Assembly: GCA_942159475.1 (NCBI GenBank)
Contig: OW804096.1
Location: 130,190,941-130,254,940 of the forward strand
Direction: 5' to 3'
DNA length: 64,000 nucleotides
DNA from: Sthenelais limicola
Lineage: Eukaryota > Annelida > Polychaeta > Phyllodocida > Sigalionidae
The translations under genes were made by a program, and so were the position numbers. Positions within the stretch are counted from its first letter, which is position 1, and each line of letters begins with the position of its first letter. Below the pieces are notes generated by a model. It saw nothing but the letters and a program-made list of their open reading frames with translations, searched no databases and was not told the DNA's origin. Of this stretch, positions 60,901 through 64,000 are shown piece by piece.

Positions 60901-63900
60901 ACTTGTCCTATGAGAATTAAACAGTTGTATTTCAGATCTTGAACAGATCACTTGTGCCTCCAAGTTTCTTCCATTCTAAAAGAATCACATCTTAACATTT
61001 AGCAAGAACAGGTAGGTAAAGAAGAAACAAGCCAAGCCCATGGATGCACACTGAACACCACCAAAATTCTCTTGGGAACCAAGGTATAGAGTGGGCACTG
61101 GCTGACATTCCCCCACCCCTTCAGTTGATATTGCTGTAAACTAAGGGAAACCTCCGCCTGGGTGGGGGAATGTTTTCTCAGACATTCCCCTACCATTCCC
61201 CCACTTCCCCGGGGTGAGGGGGGTGGGTGGGGGTTGCAATTGACAAGTGCATTATATTACAGCTTGTTGGTAACATGCCATTATATAAGTGTAGGTAAGA
61301 GGTCGAAGCTGCGTACTCTTAGTGATTAGGAATGCCGAGTCAGAAGTACAGGCTTATCCTGCAACTCCAGTTGTTTTGGTTTCAATTTACCATGATTACT
61401 CGAACACACATCTGTGATGTGTCACAAGTTGCAAAAATTGGAGTTTGAGATATCATAATTATTTGAGAAGATGAGATCAAGCAGACTCTAATGAGAGTAA
61501 ATATTAGGACATCTAATAAGTACTTCGTTATTTGTTTATGCATGGACAAATAGTTATCCATATTTCTTGATGGTATTCACTACAGTAGAGAAATTAAGTG
61601 TACTCCTTAGGATAATCTCAGGTATCCATAGGTACCAGCCTCCCGAGCCAGGGCAGATTCAACCAATCGTATGACTCAGGAACGCAGGACGCAAGGAGTA
61701 AAGCTCTGTTGGGGAGGATGATAGGTACATGCAATAGACAGTCTTAGAATTCGGTACATGTATTTATGTTACTAACAAAACTAAGCATCCCAAAAATGTG
61801 AACATTCCACCGAAGAGATCTTGTGAATAAATCACTTTGAAAAAATCTATTTTTTGTGTTGTAACTCATTTTCTGTGACACGTCACATTAATTTTGTCAT
61901 GACCTCGAACTAGCCACTCTCTATGCAACACCTTACACTCCCCACCACTTTTCTATATTGGTTGAAGCAAGTGTAATACTCCGCCACATTCTTAAAAATT
62001 TTTCAAGCGAGAATATATAGTTCTTCACTAGTCGAGTGAAACATTTGAACTGGCGAACGTGGGCGTGGCACTTGATGAGGAAAGCTTCCATGCGCTCCTA
62101 TTGGTTGAGCGCGCGGGGAACTCCGAGTGACGTCATAGTCGGAGGTAAACATGTCCACGTGGGTCGCAGTATGGGCGTTGTGATGCCAACTATACAAACT
62201 TTATTTCCGACAATTAATAAAACAATACTCGGAAATGGGTTGTTGCTCTTTGTATGTGACAGTTCTTCCGAGCTACTGATGGGTTCCCAGCTTTTGATTC
62301 AAAGCTGGGAACTCGGCGGTCATTGCAACTCTTTCTAAGTCCTATACAAGAAGACATCTCAGTGGTTGGAAATGTATGTATGTATGTATCAATTTTATTT
62401 CCATTTTTTATACAGTTACATTGACTAGGAAAAAGGGGAGAGGCTACAACTAAGCCCTCTCTTTACCTCCTTCTGCGAAACATTAGTCTAAAATGAGAGT
62501 GCATGGGTTAATTATCGACAATCACAAGATTAAAACAGTTACGCGTTACATTTGTTGAGGCAGATATTAGTGCATGTGAATCTCTTATAGAAAGGCGCTC
62601 ATAAATGTAGTCCAATGTAAACTTGCACCGAAGTTTTAATTAGTTCTTCGATTCAATAATCCATCACCCTTGCTCATTTAAGTCCTCTGCGTTTATATTT
62701 TAATTTGGTGAGGCTATCTTCGATGTGGTTTAGAGTTAGTGGAATTAGTTTTTCCGTTGAAGCGTTCGTGAAGGTTGCTAGTCCGCTAAAGAGAAATAAG
62801 CTTAACTTCAACCGGTTCCTCTCCTTTCCCTGTTGTCCTATAGGTAGCTGGGATGTTGGCGGCGTTTTTCGCAACGAGTGAAGAAATTTCTCCTTTACAC
62901 CTGGTAAGGTATACTCGTTGGAGGAAACGACCGATATCAAACGAAAGCTTCGCAAAACCAGCAGCGAGTAGTGATTAAACAGGAGCTCAATGTAGAAATG
63001 GTTCAGACTTAACTCAAACTCGTCAGGGGAATCCCTTTACCGAGCCCGAGCGCCAATTATCATACACAGGACGCGGCGCGACGTGCCCCTTTAATCGTTT
63101 TAAACAGCTTATTTTAGATCTCAGTTGAAAAAGCCTTGTTCATATTTCTGTATGTTTTTGAACCAGGGCCTGCAAATAATTCAGTTATAGCTACTATAAT
63201 GGGCCCAAAAGTTCGTTCGTTGATGATAACAGATGGAATGGAAGGCATTTTTTTGTTTTTGAATGGCTAGTTATAAGCATATAGAACTAGAATGGGTCTA
63301 ATATATATGGCATGGAAGGCATTTGTTTAACGACGCTGGCACACCACTATTTGTGGATATAGGCCATAGGCCTTTACAATTACAGCTTCTTTGTTATAAG
63401 ACAATGAGTGTTGGGGAAAAGATTGCCAATATTATCCAACTGAGATAAAAAAAAACAACTTTACGATGTAGGTGCTTAAGATACCCTTTCACATTTTGGC
63501 AATCATTTACCGCCTCATAATCAATGGAGCCACTTGGTACTTTTTGTATCATGACAGTGGGTAGGTGATAAGTCCAGTCTCATTTAGCAGGTTCCATAAT
63601 GACTAGGACAGGGAAATGTAGTTATCAAATCATTATAAGATTAAGCATTCATGCAGGATATGAGATCATGTATCACCGTTGTAATTAATTCTATCCAAAC
63701 GTTTTTGAAGGTTAAAAAAAGAGACTGATCCTGTTCCAGGCCCAACTAAGGGCAATTAAATGAGGGGGCGTCTCCTCATCATTCTCGAATTATTGTCTCA
63801 ATAACGCATCCCCGGCAGATAACAAACTGTGCCTCTATTGTTTGATAAAAAGCTATAATGATTCCTACCTGGTCAATGAGGGCTTTTGTGACGTCAATTG

Positions 63901-63966
63901 CTGATTTATTTTTGTATGGCCTCACAATCGGCTCCAGACCATCCCATGTTTGAGCCCACATATTGC
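51956..63966 (-). CDS. ACE gene E (M2 peptidase), exons 6-13 with duplicated exon 8; 5' part beyond the window
   Basis: Separate ACE gene: its last exon has its own stop and a hydrophobic tail. Exons from 5': 63869-63966 ([10 protein letters not shown]), 57787-57959, then exon 8 in two versions (57393-57517 and 56790-56914), 53938-54036, 53638-53782, 53019-53117, 52445-52567, 51956-52232. Active residues present: [17 protein letters not shown] (in both versions), FHEAVGD, KYHIP, YIRYFVSY. After the fold come CPEGS and a hydrophobic segment ([13 protein letters not shown]) with a short tail NKMQYL, so it is probably membrane-anchored. Exon 11 is one codon shorter than in the other modules. Intron 6 is 5.9 kb and full of repeats. 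Exons 1-5 and the promoter lie to the right of the window. Confidence 0.9.
54037..56789. other. 2.75 kb intron of ACE gene E
   Basis: AT-rich intron between exon 9 and the proximal copy of exon 8. I found no further exon copy, no RNA gene and no clear repeat. Confidence 0.55.
56790..56914 (-). other. ACE gene E, alternative exon 8 (proximal version)
   Basis: 125 nt, acceptor ...CACAG and donor GTAGGT. Encodes [19 protein letters not shown] then [23 protein letters not shown]. Complete zinc-binding motif. Enters in phase 2 and leaves in phase 1, exactly as the distal version does. Confidence 0.88.
57393..57517 (-). other. ACE gene E, alternative exon 8 (distal version)
   Basis: 125 nt, acceptor ...AACAG and donor GTAAAG. 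Encodes [19 protein letters not shown] then [23 protein letters not shown]. Same length and phases as the proximal version, 479 bp away, about two thirds identical in protein. Using both in one mRNA would shift the frame, so only one can be used at a time. Confidence 0.88.
59632..59718. repeat. 34-bp minisatellite, about 2.5 copies
   Basis: Unit AATCCCCGACCCCCCAGGGC followed by AAGAAATTCCTGTC; two full copies and a third that diverges after CCCCAGG. Short ORFs across it are artefacts. Confidence 0.85.
60424..60525. repeat. C-rich, telomere-like (CCCTAA-type) simple repeat
   Basis: Groups of CCCTAA, CCCCTAACC and CCTACCCTAACCCTACCC are interrupted by CCCACCCCCA runs. Too short and irregular for a true interstitial telomere. 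Confidence 0.6.
60709..61165. repeat. duplicated 130-bp block
   Basis: 60709-60840 and 61030-61165 share AGCCAAGCCCATG, ACCACCAAAA.TCTCTT.GGAACCA, AGTGGGCACTGGC, ACATTCCCCCACCC and CAGTTGATATTGCTGTAAAC, about 321 bp apart in the same orientation. Confidence 0.75.
62283..62312. repeat. perfect hairpin, 12-bp arms and 6-nt loop
   Basis: GTTCCCAGCTTT, loop TGATTC, AAAGCTGGGAAC. Intronic in ACE gene E. It has no T-tract after it and no clear role. Confidence 0.7.
62370..63090 (-). mobile_element. probable short non-LTR retroelement or SINE/LINE fragment
   Basis: Read on the minus strand, a more G+C-rich 5' portion (around 63030-63090) and a 93-codon ORF fragment (62674-62955) are followed by an A-rich 3' end finishing in tandem ATAC units (TGTATGTATGTATGTA on the plus strand at about 62372-62389). 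A short tandem-repeat tail is typical of some non-LTR elements. The family is not recognised and the boundaries are approximate. Confidence 0.4.
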
Positions 63967-64000
63967 CTGGAACACATGTTTATATATGAATATCTTCATG

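Larger units (their letters stand above)
57960..63868. other. 5.9 kb intron 6 of ACE gene E; repeats but no exon seen
   Basis: Contains a 34-bp minisatellite, telomere-like C-rich repeats, a duplicated 130-bp block, a hairpin and a probable retroelement (listed separately). The remaining sequence shows no gene or RNA feature that I can support. Confidence 0.5.

Overview
The window is eukaryotic nuclear DNA, AT-rich, with short introns (about 100 bp to 6 kb) bounded by GT..AG sites and many degraded transposable elements. The gene content (mitochondrial poly(A) polymerase, TMEM63 channel, angiotensin-converting enzyme family) together with a DIRS-like retroelement and CCCTAA-type telomere-like repeats suggests an invertebrate animal, probably marine. 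I cannot name the species, and no bacterial-type features are present.

Layout. 1-2120 (minus): the 5' half of a DIRS-like tyrosine-recombinase retrotransposon, with a complete gag-like ORF and the start of an overlapping pol-like ORF that leaves the window. 2750-6059 (plus): MTPAP, seven exons ending in a stop and polyA signal, with its first exon not resolved. 6060-13880: intergenic DNA with polypyrimidine and purine tracts and dispersed repeats. 13881-22334 (plus): a complete 21-exon TMEM63/CSC1-like channel gene (746 aa when the exons are joined). A 1.1 kb TTAA-flanked transposon sits in intron 14. 22335-25176: intergenic.

25177 to the right edge (minus): a cluster of M2-family peptidase (angiotensin-converting enzyme, ACE) modules, read right to left. 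Module E (51956-63966, 5' end outside the window) is a separate gene with its own stop and hydrophobic C-terminal tail. It has two alternative copies of the exon that carries the HEMGH zinc site. Modules D (45922-51175), C (40519-45635), B (31406-36014) and A (25177-31291) appear to form one gene. There is no stop or signal-peptide exon between them, the inter-module splice phases all match (phase 1), and the gaps D-C and B-A are only 286 and 114 bp. Only module A ends in a stop, behind a hydrophobic tail. The joined reading frame from the first visible D exon to the A stop is 2143 codons.

Module D lacks exons for its N-terminal half, and its zinc site reads NRMGQ instead of HEMGH, so it is a predicted pseudoenzyme domain. 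Modules B and C are a recent duplication of about 5 kb. Modules A, B, C and E keep all the known catalytic residues visible in their exons. The cluster therefore looks like a tandem-domain, membrane-anchored dipeptidyl carboxypeptidase of 3.5 domains plus a neighbouring single-domain ACE gene with alternative active-site exons. The duplicated catalytic exon and the fused chain with a dead domain are the two observations most worth following up.
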